The notes under the pieces were generated by a model that worked only from the letters and a program-made list of their open reading frames with translations, searched no databases and was not told the DNA's origin. Source: Pseudomonas sp. UMAB-08 (lineage in GTDB: Bacteria > Pseudomonadota > Gammaproteobacteria > Pseudomonadales > Pseudomonadaceae). Taken from it: DNA of 64,000 bases. This document shows positions 8,176-15,945 of the stretch, piece after piece (within the stretch, counting starts at the first letter, position 1; each line of letters begins with the position of its first letter). Location of the stretch: positions 115,713 to 179,712 of the forward strand of contig NZ_LT607424.1 of assembly GCF_900095225.1 (NCBI RefSeq), in the 5' to 3' direction. A program made the translations under genes and the position numbers.

Positions 8176-9903
8176 ATGAACGATCACGAAATTTTTCTAA
8201 GGCCCGCAGCGGCGCTGTTACCCGCTATGCCCGCCTACGATATGGCTTTGATCACCTTGACGGTAGTCGCTTGGTTACGGGCTTCTCGTGATAAGCAATT
8301 ACCGGTGGAGCTGCGATTGCTGGATGTTGTAGGCCAACCCGATCGCGTTCTAAGCGCCTTCGACGCTATCCGAAGCCTATGGAGAGTGGATGAAAGCCTT
8401 CGTGTTGGAGAGGACGCATTGATGGTGATCGTCCAGGCAGCGCTGAAGCTTGAACGGTTGGGACAGTTGGCCGAATGGGAGTCAGAGTCGGACCTCGTAT
8501 TCGCGGCAAATCTTCCATCACCGACGATCAGCCTTGCCCCTTACGTGGCCCACATCGTCACAGTCATTGGGCTCTCGGAAAATCCGACAACCGTTTACGT
8601 TCCCTTTGAAACCTCTGGTCAGCTTGCCTCCCGACTGTACAAGAGAGACGTGGATATATGGGTGGCATCGACCGGTCCACAACTGGTTCAGCTAGGGCTT
8701 ATAAACGCTGGCATCCATGAATTACCGCTGCATCCGGTTGATCCCGTCACCGATTCAACCGCGCTCGATGAAAAAGGGTTTACTCCGTTCGGAGCCGCTG
8801 TGGCAGCACTCGACTTCAAAAACAACTACGCCACCGTGAAGCACGGGCCAGATTTACTCAGTCCGTATGGCCATCCGTCAGCGGTAGGGCCGCTGGCGGC
8901 GGTGTTCCATATGTTGACCCGTACCACCGGTAAGGTCGTGCTGGTGGTGCCGGACAGCGTGCTCTTCAGCCCAGGGGCTGAGCGAGGGTTACGCCAGCAC
9001 CTTTTAGAGAATCGACTACTGGAAGCGGTGCTGAGCCTCCCAAAGGAGGCCGTTCACGGGATGAACGGCACAGCTTCCATTTTGGTTATGAACACAGCCA
9101 GGACATCTGAAAACGTCCTGTTCCTAAAAGTTGTCCCGGAGCTTTTGGGAACTTCGCAAGGAGGCGATTCAAAGCCTCATCATGTACTGGGCCAGTTCCG
9201 AAACCGACAGTCAGGACAATTCAGCACACTGGTCAGCGCAGCCGACTTGCTGACTTCCGCTGATTTGAACTTAGAGCCAGGGCGACACCAGGAAAGCCGT
9301 CCGGCGAAGGGCGGACATGGTGGCGAACCGCACGTAGCCATCGACGAGCACTTTGAACTGATCAGACCGCGCCAGCATCACTCTGGCTTGACCGGGGTAC
9401 CTGTCCATGAGCTTCAAGCCTCAGACATTCCGAACTACGGACTGGTGCAAAGCGCTTGCAAACCATCCCAGCACGAGTTGAATGGACCTAACGCTCAGGA
9501 ATATTTCTTGCGGGAAAACGATGTGGTTATCTGTATCAAAGGTGCGGTTGGGAAGGTCGGATGCGTTGCCAAGGCACCACCTATAGGCGCAGGAGGATGG
9601 GTGTGTGGGCAGTCCATTGCCGTGCTCCGCGCTCGGGGCGAAAGCTACAACCCCCAAGCGCTCATGATGTATTTGCGGTCCCCCCTTGGACAAGCGCAGC
9701 TCAATCGCCTGGTGGTTGGAACCAGCGCTCCGACGATCCAGGGCAAGGCTCTAAAAGGCTTGGAAATTCCTGTCCTTACCCCCGTTCAATCCGACATGGC
9801 AGCAGAAGCGCTGGAAAAAGAGGTCGCCATTGAAGCTGATATTCTGCGATTGAGGCACAAGCAGTCGCAGATCAGTGGCTTTCTTTGGGCCTACCGAGCC
9901 TAG
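8176..9903 (+). CDS. HsdM-HsdS-like fusion with degenerate methylase motifs
   Basis: The 575-residue protein seems to join an HsdM-type fold to a single HsdS target-recognition unit. Residues about 139-310 follow the order of an adenine methylase, but the S-adenosylmethionine motif (DPxCGSGG in true HsdM) reads VPFETSGQ (142-149) and the NPPF motif is replaced by GAAVAALDF (206-214). Downstream segments VVLVVPDSVLF (254-264) and EAVLSLPKEAVHG (283-295) still match the methylase fold. Residues about 387-567 resemble one HsdS half (NDVVICIKGAVGKV, then IPVLTPVQ and a terminal helix). It may bind DNA specifically without methylating it. It heads a plus-strand group of three genes facing the classic hsd operon. 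No database label could be checked. Confidence 0.75.
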   Translation: MNDHEIFLRPAAALLPAMPAYDMALITLTVVAWLRASRDKQLPVELRLLDVVGQPDRVLSAFDAIRSLWRVDESLRVGEDALMVIVQAALKLERLGQLAEWESESDLVFAANLPSPTISLAPYVAHIVTVIGLSENPTTVYVPFETSGQLASRLYKRDVDIWVASTGPQLVQLGLINAGIHELPLHPVDPVTDSTALDEKGFTPFGAAVAALDFKNNYATVKHGPDLLSPYGHPSAVGPLAAVFHMLTRTTGKVVLVVPDSVLFSPGAERGLRQHLLENRLLEAVLSLPKEAVHGMNGTASILVMNTARTSENVLFLKVVPELLGTSQGGDSKPHHVLGQFRNRQSGQFSTLVSAADLLTSADLNLEPGRHQESRPAKGGHGGEPHVAIDEHFELIRPRQHHSGLTGVPVHELQASDIPNYGLVQSACKPSQHELNGPNAQEYFLRENDVVICIKGAVGKVGCVAKAPPIGAGGWVCGQSIAVLRARGESYNPQALMMYLRSPLGQAQLNRLVVGTSAPTIQGKALKGLEIPVLTPVQSDMAAEALEKEVAIEADILRLRHKQSQISGFLWAYRA

Positions 9904-9962
9904 AGAAAGATCATTTGTAGGCAGCTTGGTAGCCGTTGTCATTGCGTGAGCAGGTGTGTTCT

Positions 9963-10096
9963 CGACAGGCGCAATGCCAAAAGGCTGACTAACTAAGCCC
10001 AGCAAACAGAAGTAGAACCAATAAAAACAAAACATCAAACTACTGGTAACTTTTAGTTTACAGGTTGCACTTGGAAGCGTAGATTTGCGCCTGTCG
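9963..10096. repeat. 12-bp perfect inverted repeat bracketing the XRE gene's upstream region
   Basis: CGACAGGCGCAA (9963-9974) is repeated in inverse orientation at 10085-10096, enclosing 110 bp of AT-rich DNA. The right copy ends 20 bp before the ATG of the XRE-type gene. It could be a pair of operator half-sites for looping, or the ends of a very small insertion. No gene lies inside. Confidence 0.5.
10046..10061. promoter_or_regulatory. Imperfect palindrome upstream of the XRE-type gene
   Basis: GTAACTTTTAGTTTAC is a near-palindrome (GTAA...TTAC outer arms) 55 bp before the ATG at 10117, a position suited to an operator for an autoregulating XRE-type repressor. Its left half (GTAACTTTT) is the same 9-mer found in the putative TnsB repeat at 7911-7919. 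The link may be chance in AT-rich DNA. Confidence 0.4.
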
Positions 10097-10116
10097 CCAT
10101 CTGACCCGGAGTTGCA

Positions 10117-10503
10117 ATGCTTCCTTACCCATCATCCCCTGAATTCCCTGCCGCGCTGAAAGCCCGCAGAGAGTTCCTCGGTCTGAGTCGTTCTGCACTG
10201 GCCCGAGCAGCGAATATTCATGTCGTCATGCCTCGCCGATACGAGGAGCCCGACTGCGGCGAGTTCGCACGACCCCGTGCAGACAGCACATGGCTGGCTT
10301 TGAACAAGGCGCTCGGCTATGAGGTTCCTGCTGAGATCCTGGCGGCATTAGCTCAAGACGACCCCCTGAATACCACCGGTATCAGCGCCGGGCTAGAGCC
10401 TCAGAGCGTGATCAGAGGACTGACCTTAGCCGAAGCGAAAGAAGGCTTAGCGGCCACCTTCGGCGTCTCCATCGAGTGCATCGAAATCACCATCCGTGGC
10501 TGA
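10117..10503 (+). CDS. XRE-type helix-turn-helix protein
   Basis: The 128-residue protein starts at an ATG with CGGAG 5-9 nt upstream. Residues 15-65 form an XRE/Cro-type helix-turn-helix (LKARREFLGLSRSALARAA, recognition region around MPRRYEEP). The C-terminal piece (about 104-128, LTLAEAKEGLAATFGVSIE) looks like a small alpha-beta unit seen at the end of other such regulators. It lies between the methylase-like gene and the next small gene, with palindromic or repeated AGTTAC-type sequences on both sides, so it probably controls this gene group. Target and partner are unknown. Confidence 0.75.
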   Translation: MLPYPSSPEFPAALKARREFLGLSRSALARAANIHVVMPRRYEEPDCGEFARPRADSTWLALNKALGYEVPAEILAALAQDDPLNTTGISAGLEPQSVIRGLTLAEAKEGLAATFGVSIECIEITIRG

Positions 10504-10520
10504 AACACAGAAGCGTTTGC

Positions 10521-10541
10521 TTACAACTAAGTTACAACTTA
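10521..10541. promoter_or_regulatory. Tandem TTACAACT repeats before the small downstream gene
   Basis: TTACAACTAA (10521-10530) and TTACAACTTA (10532-10541) repeat with an 11-bp period, close to one helical turn, in the 53-bp gap before the ATG at 10557. A protein reading one face of the helix, such as the neighbouring XRE-type regulator, could bind here. Confidence 0.35.
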
Positions 10542-10556
10542 TTTGAGGACGTCAGA

Positions 10557-10802
10557 ATGGATAGTTTGCAGAACAGCGTTTGGGACAAAGCGTCGGAAAA
10601 GCTGAAACAAAGCGTTGCCGCAATGCCAGCAGGAAAGGAGAGCAAGATCCGCGACCTGATTGGGGAGGTGACGTGGGCTCCCCTTGAACGGAAAACCCGT
10701 CACCGCTTGGGAAAATACGTACGGGCCAACATGGATCACTACGGGCTGGTGTTCGTACGTAAGGCGGGGAGCATCGCCGTTTATAAAAAATCGACAGTCT
10801 GA
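10557..10802 (+). CDS. Small unknown protein after the XRE-type gene
   Basis: The 81-residue product starts at an ATG with GAGG about 10 nt upstream; a longer in-frame start at 10476 would overlap the previous gene and lacks support. It has an N-terminal helical half rich in Lys and Ala (WDKASEKLKQSVAAMPAG) and a C-terminal half (about 42-80, TWAPLERKTRHRLGKYVR, then YGLVFVRKAGSIAVYKK) that resembles a small winged-helix or beta-rich DNA-binding tail. No family is recognised. It is the last gene of the plus-strand group, 24 bp before the convergent fragment on the other strand. Confidence 0.65.
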   Translation: MDSLQNSVWDKASEKLKQSVAAMPAGKESKIRDLIGEVTWAPLERKTRHRLGKYVRANMDHYGLVFVRKAGSIAVYKKSTV

Positions 10803-10827
10803 GTTTTTCCAGATATCGGATTGCCCA

Positions 10828-11193
10828 CTACTGCGGATCCACTTCAACCATCAACTCGCCTTGGCGAATGGGCATCGGCTTGAGCAAACTGGCCAAATGA
10901 TCCTGCTGCTCCACCAAAAAAGGCGCATCTTGAACTCTCGTGTAGAGATTAAGCAGGCGCTTTTCAGCACGAAGCAAAATGGTCTCATAAAGCATTGGGA
11001 TGATCTTGACCTCCTCCCCGTGGGAGGTTGGTTCATCTTCACCTTGCGCAATGACACTACCGAGGAGGAAACCGTCCACCCGTGTGTGCTGCCTAATATG
11101 TCCCTTCGCTTTCAGCTCCTTCACATACCTCCAAACCTGATCCTTTTCACGGGAACCCAGCGGCAGCCCAGTGGTTTTGAGGTCCACGATCAC
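10828..11193 (-). pseudogene. C-terminal fragment of a PD-(D/E)xK nuclease-like protein
   Basis: A 121-codon frame encodes VIVDLK (Asp-x-Lys, the second half of a PD-(D/E)xK site) followed by EKDQVWRYVKEL and, later, KIIPMLYETILLRAEKRLLNLY. This resembles the C-terminal nuclease-like part of large GHKL-ATPase proteins with a restriction-like tail. The frame stays open only to an in-frame stop at 11224-11226, where the N-terminal part should continue, and the end of hsdR follows at once. It starts with a GTG lacking a ribosome-binding site. I read it as the remnant of a larger gene removed when the hsd operon arrived. Confidence 0.55.
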
Positions 11194-11228
11194 GACGTGC
11201 GCTACTCCGCCGACCCCATGATTTCATA

Positions 11229-11241
11229 GCAAATAATTTGC
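11229..11241. repeat. 13-bp palindrome at the fragment/hsdR junction
   Basis: GCAAATAATTTGC is a perfect 6-bp inverted repeat around one base, placed between the truncated nuclease-like gene and the hsdR stop (11249). It marks the apparent junction, but no T-run makes it a convincing terminator. Confidence 0.35.
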
Positions 11242-11248
11242 ATGGTAG

Positions 11249-14200
11249 TTAGGAATGCTCGAATGCCCAGGTGTCGGCCAGCAATTCGGCTTGAGCGATA
11301 ATCTTCTCAGTCGCCTCAAGAGCCTTGTCCGGTGGGTAGCGGTGCTTGGCCAGCAATACTTTGACCATAGCGAGCATCTTGGCTCGGGCAGATTGCCGGT
11401 TCTGCCAGTTAATCGTGGCCGATTTGCGCAACTTATCGGTCAACTCAAGAGCAAGCGCACGCAGTACCGGGTCGCCCAATTCCCTAACCGCCGATTCGTT
11501 CTCCGACAACGCTTGGTAGAAAGCGAATTCTTCCTCGCTCAATCCTTCCGGCGGCTTGGCCTTGTTTATCTCCTGAGCCAGCCGGATCAACTCTTCGATC
11601 ACCTCAAGCGTCGTTAGACCACGGGTCTGATAGCGGTTGATGGCCTCTTCCAGTTTCTGAGTGAACTGCTTGGCCTGGGTAGCGTTCTTTTGCCCTCGTG
11701 CCTTCACCTGATCGGCTACCAGACGCTCCAATAATTCTGCTGCCAGATTCTTGGTCGGCATCTGACGAATCTGCTCAAGGAAATCCTCATCAAGCAGTGA
11801 AATATCGGGTTTGCTTAGCCCCAAAGTAGCGAACACATCGTTTACGCCATCGACCAGCACGCCCTTGGCCACAAGCTGGCGCAGTGCCGCCTCCTTTTCG
11901 AGCTGAGAACGGCTTTCCCCGGAATGCGTAAGCTTTACCAGGCAGACGCGCACAGCCTGGAAATATGCTATTTCCTCGCGCACAGCCATCGCTTGCGCAG
12001 CGGTACCAGCAAGCGCCTGTGCTTTGGTTAGCTTGACGACTTGATCCAAATAGGAGCGTACGCCCTTGTTGCGGCCTTTTTCGTCAGGTTCCGGGTTGAT
12101 TTGTAATAAGTGCTCCATGGCCCCACCGAGCAACGCCAAGGCCTTTTTGGGCTCCTCAAAGCCACTGTAGTCAAACTTGGCGAAAAACTCCTTGCGGATC
12201 ACATCTAGCGTATCCAGCAGGATTTTGAGCGCTTGACCGCTGGTATCAACAGGTTCGCGGTCATCGCCAGCTAGTTTGGTATAGCGTTTAATGGCCTCGC
12301 GCAACTCATGACCAATACCAATGTAGTCCACAACTAAGCCACCTGGTTTGTCTAGCCAGATGCGGTTGGTGCGCGCGATGGCCTGCATTAGCCCATGCCC
12401 CTGCATCGGCTTGTCAATGTACAGAGTATGCACGGGCGGCGCATCGAAGCCGGTCAACCACATATCCCGAACAATCACGATTTCCAGCGAATCGCTGTCG
12501 TCCTTAAAACGCTTTTCCAGCATCTTCCGCTCCGACTTGTTCGTCCGATGTGGCTGGTAGTAATCGGGGTCTGCCGACGAGCCGGTCATGATGACCTTGA
12601 TACGGCCGGTGTTCAGGTCGTCGCCTTTCCAGTCAGGGCGCAGCTTCACAATCTCATCAAACAAGCGAACGGCCGCCTCACGAGAGATTGCCACTATCAT
12701 CGCCTTGCCCGATATTGACTCCTTACGAGCCTCCCAGTGAGCGACGAAATCCTCCGCCAGAGTTGTCAGGCGGCCGTCTGCCATAGCTAGCGCCTCTAGC
12801 CTGGTTAGACGGCTGGAAGTCTTGTTCTGCTCACTCTCATCCTCTGTTTCGGTCACGTCCAAGAACTCATCCATGAGCGCCTGCTTTTCGGCTTCGTTGA
12901 AACGAAGCTCAATGATGCGCGACTCGTAGCTGATAGGAACGACCGCCCCATCCTCTTGGGCAGCTATCATGTCGTAGATATCTACGTAGCTACCAAAGAC
13001 ATTCTCGGTATCTCGGTCATCGTCGCTGATTGGTGTACCCGTCATGCCGAGATAGATCGCTTTTGGTAACGCGTCGTGCATGTATTTGGCTAGGCCGTAC
13101 TTGGTCATGCCCGTCTTGGTGTCTAGCGAGGCCTTGAAACCGTACTGTGTGCGGTGTGCTTCGTCCGCGATTACGATAACGTTCGACCGTCCGCACAGCT
13201 CGGGAACGCTGGTATGGCCAGGCTCGGGGGCGAATTTGTTGATCGTGGTAAAGAATACGCCACCTGCCTCCACAGACGAGAGCATATCGCGTAGATCGTC
13301 ACGACTGTCGGCCTGCTTGGGGGTCGTCCTCAATGACCAGCGGCAGTCCGCGAATGTCTCAAATAACTGCCCATCTAGATCGTTGCGGTCGGTTACTAGT
13401 ACTACAGTGGGATTCTTGAACTCGGGCCGGGCCCGCAACGCCATCACGTAGAACAAAGCCAGTAGCGACTTGCCGGAACCCTGAGTAAACCAGATAACGC
13501 CCCCCTTACCGTCCTTGCGTTGTAACAGGGCGCCAACCGCACGCTCTACTGCTTTGAGCACACCGCTGTACTGGTGCCACTGGGCAATGATCTTGAAGGC
13601 CGCGCCGCCGTTGGTGCCACCGTAGGCAACGAAGCCCCAGAAAAACCCTAGCAGGGTTTTGGGTTCGATTAGACCTCGCACCATCGCTTCCAGCTCAAGA
13701 AGCGATTTGGGTGCGAGTTCCCCATCCACTAGGCGCCAGCGTGAGAAACGGTTGAACTTGGCTGTAAGCGAGCCGTAGCGCGCTACAACGCCATCAGAAA
13801 TGATGTTGAGAAGGTTGAAGTAGAATAGTTGAGGGATGTCAGTCTTGTAGTTCTGAATCTGGTTGAAGGCCGAAAGGATGTCCGCGTTTGGGTCGGCAGG
13901 GTTTTTTAGCTCGATCACCACCAGCGGCAGGCCATTCACGAACAGAATGATGTCGGGCCGTCTTATGTGCTGGCCATGCACGGTGAACTGCTGGACGGCC
14001 AGTAGATCGTTCTGGCCGGAAAAATCGATCACCTGAACTCGGAGGATGGAGCGTGTTCCATCACTCTCGATCCGCTCGACAGGCACACCATTGCGCATCC
14101 AGTCGTAGACTTCTTTGTTACCCTCGACAAGCGATTGGGCACCATAGAGAGCCAGCCGGGTTACTGCATCGTCAACCTCCGTGCTACTGATGTCGGAGTT

Positions 14201-14365
14201 GAGCCGTTCAATGGCATCCCGAAGACGATTTTTCAGCACTACCTCGGAATACTTATCACGACTCCCTTCAGCCCCGCCAGGGGATACCACATCCCCTTTC
14301 AGACTTGCGAATCCTAGGCTTTCCAGCCATTCCAGGCACAATTGTTCCAGATGATTCTCTTTCAT
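11249..14365 (-). CDS. hsdR: Type I restriction enzyme, R (motor/nuclease) subunit
   Basis: The 1038-residue subunit cuts DNA after ATP-driven translocation. The N-terminal nuclease domain shows Asp138 (RRPDII) and Glu152-Leu-Lys154 (IELKNP), the PD-(D/E)xK site. The SF2 motor follows with Walker A TQGSGKS (about residue 300), DEAH-like IADEAHR and the helicase motif MTGTPIS. A helical HsdM-contacting C-terminal region completes the usual length. The ATG at 14365 (MKENHLEQ) is chosen because the domain starts there; an in-frame start 48 nt upstream exists. It is separated from hsdS by 266 bp and may have its own promoter. All key residues are intact. Confidence 0.93.
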   Translation of the reverse strand: MKENHLEQLCLEWLESLGFASLKGDVVSPGGAEGSRDKYSEVVLKNRLRDAIERLNSDISSTEVDDAVTRLALYGAQSLVEGNKEVYDWMRNGVPVERIESDGTRSILRVQVIDFSGQNDLLAVQQFTVHGQHIRRPDIILFVNGLPLVVIELKNPADPNADILSAFNQIQNYKTDIPQLFYFNLLNIISDGVVARYGSLTAKFNRFSRWRLVDGELAPKSLLELEAMVRGLIEPKTLLGFFWGFVAYGGTNGGAAFKIIAQWHQYSGVLKAVERAVGALLQRKDGKGGVIWFTQGSGKSLLALFYVMALRARPEFKNPTVVLVTDRNDLDGQLFETFADCRWSLRTTPKQADSRDDLRDMLSSVEAGGVFFTTINKFAPEPGHTSVPELCGRSNVIVIADEAHRTQYGFKASLDTKTGMTKYGLAKYMHDALPKAIYLGMTGTPISDDDRDTENVFGSYVDIYDMIAAQEDGAVVPISYESRIIELRFNEAEKQALMDEFLDVTETEDESEQNKTSSRLTRLEALAMADGRLTTLAEDFVAHWEARKESISGKAMIVAISREAAVRLFDEIVKLRPDWKGDDLNTGRIKVIMTGSSADPDYYQPHRTNKSERKMLEKRFKDDSDSLEIVIVRDMWLTGFDAPPVHTLYIDKPMQGHGLMQAIARTNRIWLDKPGGLVVDYIGIGHELREAIKRYTKLAGDDREPVDTSGQALKILLDTLDVIRKEFFAKFDYSGFEEPKKALALLGGAMEHLLQINPEPDEKGRNKGVRSYLDQVVKLTKAQALAGTAAQAMAVREEIAYFQAVRVCLVKLTHSGESRSQLEKEAALRQLVAKGVLVDGVNDVFATLGLSKPDISLLDEDFLEQIRQMPTKNLAAELLERLVADQVKARGQKNATQAKQFTQKLEEAINRYQTRGLTTLEVIEELIRLAQEINKAKPPEGLSEEEFAFYQALSENESAVRELGDPVLRALALELTDKLRKSATINWQNRQSARAKMLAMVKVLLAKHRYPPDKALEATEKIIAQAELLADTWAFEHS

Positions 14366-14419
14366 TCCGCGCACAATCCTTCGGCAGATCGCGCCATTCA
14401 GGGCAGCGTGCAATGGCGC

Positions 14420-14448
14420 TTAATATCAAAGGGGTATGGTTGCAGCAA
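14420..14448 (-). promoter_or_regulatory. Candidate hsdR promoter
   Basis: On the minus strand TTGCTG (14448-14443) and TATTAA (14425-14420) are separated by 17 bp, about 55 bp before the hsdR start. It is a plausible sigma-70 pair that would let hsdR be expressed apart from hsdM-hsdS. The rest of the 266-bp gap shows no gene. Confidence 0.35.
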
Positions 14449-14631
14449 AGGGCTATGAAAACAATTCGATTTGCTCTGAACCTGTAGTACTCGCTACTTG
14501 CTGCCTTATAGAAAACCCTCTATCGGACTATCTACCAGCGTATAGCAATCCAGATCGACTTCTTTTTGGGAGTATTCTGACTCTCGACACCATCCTTCAA
14601 TAGTTGTGGAGGGCTCTAGGCAAGCCCTTAG

Positions 14632-15945
14632 TCACGCATTCATGATAGCCCTGACGATCAAATCGGCTTCCGGCAAGCGAACTTGGCCAGAAATGAGCTT
14701 AGGCAGCAAGGTGTCGCGAATTTCAGTGAGCAACCTCAGCTCCTGCTCGTTAAGCTTGATGGCAACATCTAGGGGGGCAACAGCTTCCTCGAATAATCTC
14801 AGAACAGCTTCGCTGGGTAGAACAATTGGAAGAGTTTGAAAATCTTTTTTATTGATTGAGCCAAACACTGTTCCTTCACCGTCATAAAGTTCAAAGTGTT
14901 TCTTCAAACCCCTGATTGAGTAAAAGGCAAAGCTTTGATGGCCTTCTGGGTGGCGAATACCAGCCACACCACGACCAAGCGCGCAGGACTCTAGAGCGAT
15001 GTTCACATCCCCGACTGGCGCACGGACGCTGATGAGAGTGTCCCCAGCTTCTGCAAGTCGAGTTGGAGCACTACAGAAAACTCGCTGTTCAGGGAATCTG
15101 AAGCCAAAGTCAGTACGCCCTTGATAAAACGGCAATCCATCCCCTGTTTCATTATAGGTGCTTCCGGGCGGAGATTGGCCCATCGTCAAAATGAAGGATT
15201 GTCCAATAGTGGAGTACCTCCATCCCGTCGGTATAAGCCCTAATTCTGTCTCATCAAAGCTGTCAGGAAACAGTGATGCCGTCGCCCCATCTATCAGATC
15301 AGCCTCAAGCCCTTCTACCTTGGCACGCACAGGGTCAAAATCGACGAACCATGACTTGAAGATGGCCTGAGCAATGGATTCTAGGGTAGTGTTCGTTTCA
15401 CGCAAAATGGCAATGCAGTCGTCGAGTGCGCCTAGAACAGCAGTAATCTCCTTTCGTTCAGATGCTGTCGGTAGGGGGATTGGGAGTGCTCGAAGATCTT
15501 TCAGATTGATCGTTGTTTGAACCGTAGTATTCGCCCGACTTCCGAGAAGATGCTGCGACAATGGTGATCTGAGGCATAATGCAATCCATTCTGGCTCGAC
15601 CTCATCCACTGGATGAATAACGGCAACAGCCCTAGCAACATTGAAGCCATTTAGCGCTTTAGGTACGACTGCAACTTGCCCAACACTACCAACCAACGTC
15701 AACAGCACTTCACCCCCCTTCAAGCGTGTACGGCTGTATCTCGCTTCAATTGCAGGGGCAATGCGCATTAGATCAGCAACTTCAATGCGACCATCATTAA
15801 AGTTGTTCACTCGTACGATGGGAACCCCTTCACTTAAAGCGGCCCCAGGCTGCACAACGCCATAAGTTACAGAGTTCTTCTGCGCCAATTGATCGAGCGG
15901 GACGTAACGCCAGTTTTCAGGCAGGACCGGCAGGTCAAAATTCAT
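14632..15945 (-). CDS. hsdS: Type I restriction enzyme, S (specificity) subunit
   Basis: The 437-residue protein contains two target-recognition domains (about 1-165 and 240-395), each followed by a conserved helix (KEITAVLGALDDCIAILRE and DVAIKLNEQELRLLTEIRD). The spacer between them contains FKSWFVDFDPVRAK, a standard HsdS segment. It determines the bipartite target read by the HsdM2-HsdS complex. The start overlaps the hsdM stop by 11 nt, so synthesis is coupled. The first domain has GEVLLTLVGSVGQVAVV, the second GDTLISVRAPVGDVNIAL, both typical. The recognised sequence cannot be read from the protein by eye. Confidence 0.92.
   Translation of the reverse strand: MNFDLPVLPENWRYVPLDQLAQKNSVTYGVVQPGAALSEGVPIVRVNNFNDGRIEVADLMRIAPAIEARYSRTRLKGGEVLLTLVGSVGQVAVVPKALNGFNVARAVAVIHPVDEVEPEWIALCLRSPLSQHLLGSRANTTVQTTINLKDLRALPIPLPTASERKEITAVLGALDDCIAILRETNTTLESIAQAIFKSWFVDFDPVRAKVEGLEADLIDGATASLFPDSFDETELGLIPTGWRYSTIGQSFILTMGQSPPGSTYNETGDGLPFYQGRTDFGFRFPEQRVFCSAPTRLAEAGDTLISVRAPVGDVNIALESCALGRGVAGIRHPEGHQSFAFYSIRGLKKHFELYDGEGTVFGSINKKDFQTLPIVLPSEAVLRLFEEAVAPLDVAIKLNEQELRLLTEIRDTLLPKLISGQVRLPEADLIVRAIMNA

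Noticed and set aside
8176..9903. Reading the fusion as an active N6-adenine methylase
   Set aside because: Both the cofactor motif and NPPF are absent at the aligned positions.
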